NCBI GenBank assembly: GCA_947443815.1
Contig: CANEXR010000042.1
Coordinates: forward strand, 1-14,359
Direction: 5' to 3'
DNA from: Flavobacteriaceae bacterium
Lineage (GTDB): Bacteria > Bacteroidota > Bacteroidia > Flavobacteriales > Flavobacteriaceae
Length of the DNA: 14,359 nucleotides
Under the pieces are notes generated by a model. That model had not been told where the DNA came from. It saw only the letters and a list, made by a program, of their open reading frames with translations, and did no database searches. The position numbers and the translations under genes are program-made. The first letter of the stretch is position 1. Each line of letters begins with the position of its first letter. Positions 13,304-14,359 of this stretch are shown here, piece after piece.

Positions 13304-14236
13304 ATGATACAAAACAATAAAATTAATTTTCAAAAGATAAGAACAAAGCTTCAGGTAAAAAAACCTTGGGATCATGTTATTATTTTTTTTCTCAACTTAT
13401 TAATTACTTTTCCAGTTTTTATCATTGCACATCAAAATTTTGTAAACCCAGATTGGCCTTTTAATAGCGATCGTATTCTTCTTTTTGTATCTATATTAAT
13501 AGCAATTCAATTGTTTTTAAATGCCCTAAGAACTATTATTATAATATGTATTTCATTGTATTTTATAGTCTTATTTTATGGAACTGTGATAGGAAATTAT
13601 GGTTTTAGCAGTGTTTTTGAAGATTATAATTCAATGGTATATTCCATGTCTGATAATCCGTATCCACAGGACATAATTATAGCAAAACTACTGCCGTTTC
13701 CCAATAAAACAAAAATTCTGAATGCTATAGAATATGAAAACCCAAAGGTTCGAAACTTTGCAATTATGGCAACTACCAAGCATTTTAAAGACCTTAAAGG
13801 ATATTTTGATTATAGAACTATCATTCAGTGTTTTGCTGTTTTTAAAGAAATTAATCACCGTTGGAATTATGTAAGTGACCCCAAAGAAGGCGATTATATA
13901 GCAACTGCTAGTGAGTCATTACTTTATTTTTCTGGAGATTGTGATGATCACTCCATTTTAATGGCTGCTTCAGTAAGAGCAATTGGAGGAACACCGAGAC
14001 TTATTCATACCAAGGGACATATTTATCCTGAAATCTTAATTGGTAATCGAACCGATTTAGAAAAAATAAATTACTTGATAAAAAACGTGCTTTTTGTTAA
14101 CGAAAGTCATAAAAAACAACTGCATTATCACATTGATGAACGAGATCAAGTTTGGCTCAATTTAGATTATACGGCGACCTATCCAGGAGGTCCATTTTTA
14201 TCTGAAGAAATTTTAGGAGCATTAACTTTAAATTAG
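13304..14236 (+). CDS. Membrane-anchored transglutaminase-like cysteine protein
   Basis: The 310-residue protein has a positively charged N-terminus (to about 23) and three predicted membrane helices at about 24-42, 57-72 and 75-97. A linker and a C-terminal transglutaminase-like papain-fold domain follow (about 165-300). A likely catalytic triad is complete: C213 in FSGDCDDHS, H239 in TKGHIYPEI and D288 in LNLDYTATYPGGPF. Proteins with this domain act as amidases, peptidases or cross-linking enzymes; the substrate cannot be told. With three helices and a cytosolic basic N-terminus, the catalytic part would face the periplasm, which is an inference. The gene follows the binding-protein homologue by 19 nt and may be in the same transcript. 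It converges with the tRNA-Val gene. Confidence 0.88.
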   Translation: MIQNNKINFQKIRTKLQVKKPWDHVIIFFLNLLITFPVFIIAHQNFVNPDWPFNSDRILLFVSILIAIQLFLNALRTIIIICISLYFIVLFYGTVIGNYGFSSVFEDYNSMVYSMSDNPYPQDIIIAKLLPFPNKTKILNAIEYENPKVRNFAIMATTKHFKDLKGYFDYRTIIQCFAVFKEINHRWNYVSDPKEGDYIATASESLLYFSGDCDDHSILMAASVRAIGGTPRLIHTKGHIYPEILIGNRTDLEKINYLIKNVLFVNESHKKQLHYHIDERDQVWLNLDYTATYPGGPFLSEEILGALTLN

Positions 14237-14258
14237 AGTTTTCGCTAAATATAAGTAC

Positions 14259-14288
14259 AAAAAAAGCCTCAGATTTCTCTGAAGCTTT
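14259..14288 (-). terminator. Terminator after tRNA-Val (also at the end of the converging gene)
   Basis: On the minus strand AAAGCTTCAGA and TCTGAGGCTTT pair around a four-base loop with one mismatch, followed by a run of seven U (14259-14265). It begins four bases after the tRNA 3' end. On the plus strand the stem is followed only by GTTTGG, so it suits the tRNA better than the transglutaminase gene. Confidence 0.85.
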
Positions 14289-14291
14289 GTT

Positions 14292-14359
14292 TGGTGGGCG
14301 ATGAGGGGTTCGAACCCCCGACCCCCTCGGTGTAAACGAGGTGCTCTGAACCAGCTGAG
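14292..14359 (-). tRNA. tRNA-Val (anticodon TAC), 5' end cut off by window edge
   Basis: The minus strand gives the D arm CTCAGCTGGTTCAGAGC and an anticodon stem CCTCG/CGAGG enclosing the loop TTTACAC, so the anticodon is TAC (valine, GTA and probably other GTN codons). Next come a five-base variable region, a T arm with GGGGGTTCGAACCCC, the acceptor strand ATCGCCC and an encoded ACCA end. About ten bases of the 5' acceptor strand and its junction are missing beyond the window edge; the expected complement is GGGCGAT. Confidence 0.95.

Noticed and set aside
14292..14359. tRNA-Val near valine genes as part of the regulatory circuit
   Set aside because: It is about 14 kb from the attenuator, has its own terminator and nothing in the sequence links them.
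1..14359. CRISPR array, insertion sequence, integrase, toxin-antitoxin or other defence system
   Set aside because: No regularly spaced repeats, transposase, recombinase or paired toxin-antitoxin genes could be found in either strand.

Overview
The window looks like the chromosome of a flavobacterium (Bacteroidota, order Flavobacteriales, most likely Flavobacterium or a close relative). The DNA is strongly AT-rich and genes lack convincing Shine-Dalgarno sequences. Several genes are preceded by the Bacteroidota-type -7 box TAnnTTTG. A decayed gene carries the type IX secretion 'type B' C-terminal sorting domain typical of gliding flavobacteria. The protein sequences also read as flavobacterial. 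This is a judgement from the sequence alone.

Left part (1-2654, minus strand): branched-chain amino acid biosynthesis. leuA and leuB are followed, in transcription order, by a leader region and then the first 18 codons of ilvD, which runs off the left edge. The leader holds a 24-codon Ile/Val-rich peptide, a potential antiterminator and a Rho-independent terminator, which is a classical ribosome-stalling attenuator. leuA appears to have its own promoter, so leuAB can be expressed without passing the attenuator, while ilvD and whatever follows are gated by it.

Middle part (2803-7337): a 514-residue helical protein of unknown function divergent from leuA; a small convergent 78-residue protein; a frameshifted and internally deleted remnant of a large type IX-secreted surface protein with its terminator still in place; and a fused alpha-beta E1 subunit of a branched-chain 2-oxoacid (2-oxoisovalerate-type) dehydrogenase. 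The E1 gene is catabolic with respect to the same amino acids. A 16-bp perfect inverted repeat overlaps its promoter in the divergent intergenic region.

Right part (7506-14236, plus strand): a run of co-oriented genes. They are a 2-oxoglutarate/Fe(II) oxygenase, a SUI1/YciH-like protein, a nucleoside phosphorylase, a DinB-superfamily protein and a VOC-family protein, the last three tightly packed. A promoter then precedes a thioester-reductase-like SDR protein. After a palindromic intergenic element comes a second group: a GNAT acetyltransferase overlapping (ATGA) a cytoplasmic substrate-binding-protein homologue that has no transporter genes beside it, then a membrane-anchored transglutaminase-like protein. 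The window closes with a terminator and a partial tRNA-Val (anticodon TAC), both on the minus strand.

The strongest items for follow-up are the ilvD attenuator, the palindromic element at 11791-11871, the decayed type IX cargo gene, the inverted repeat in the E1/oxygenase intergenic region and the orphan binding protein. I did not see a CRISPR array, phage, transposase or recognisable defence system.
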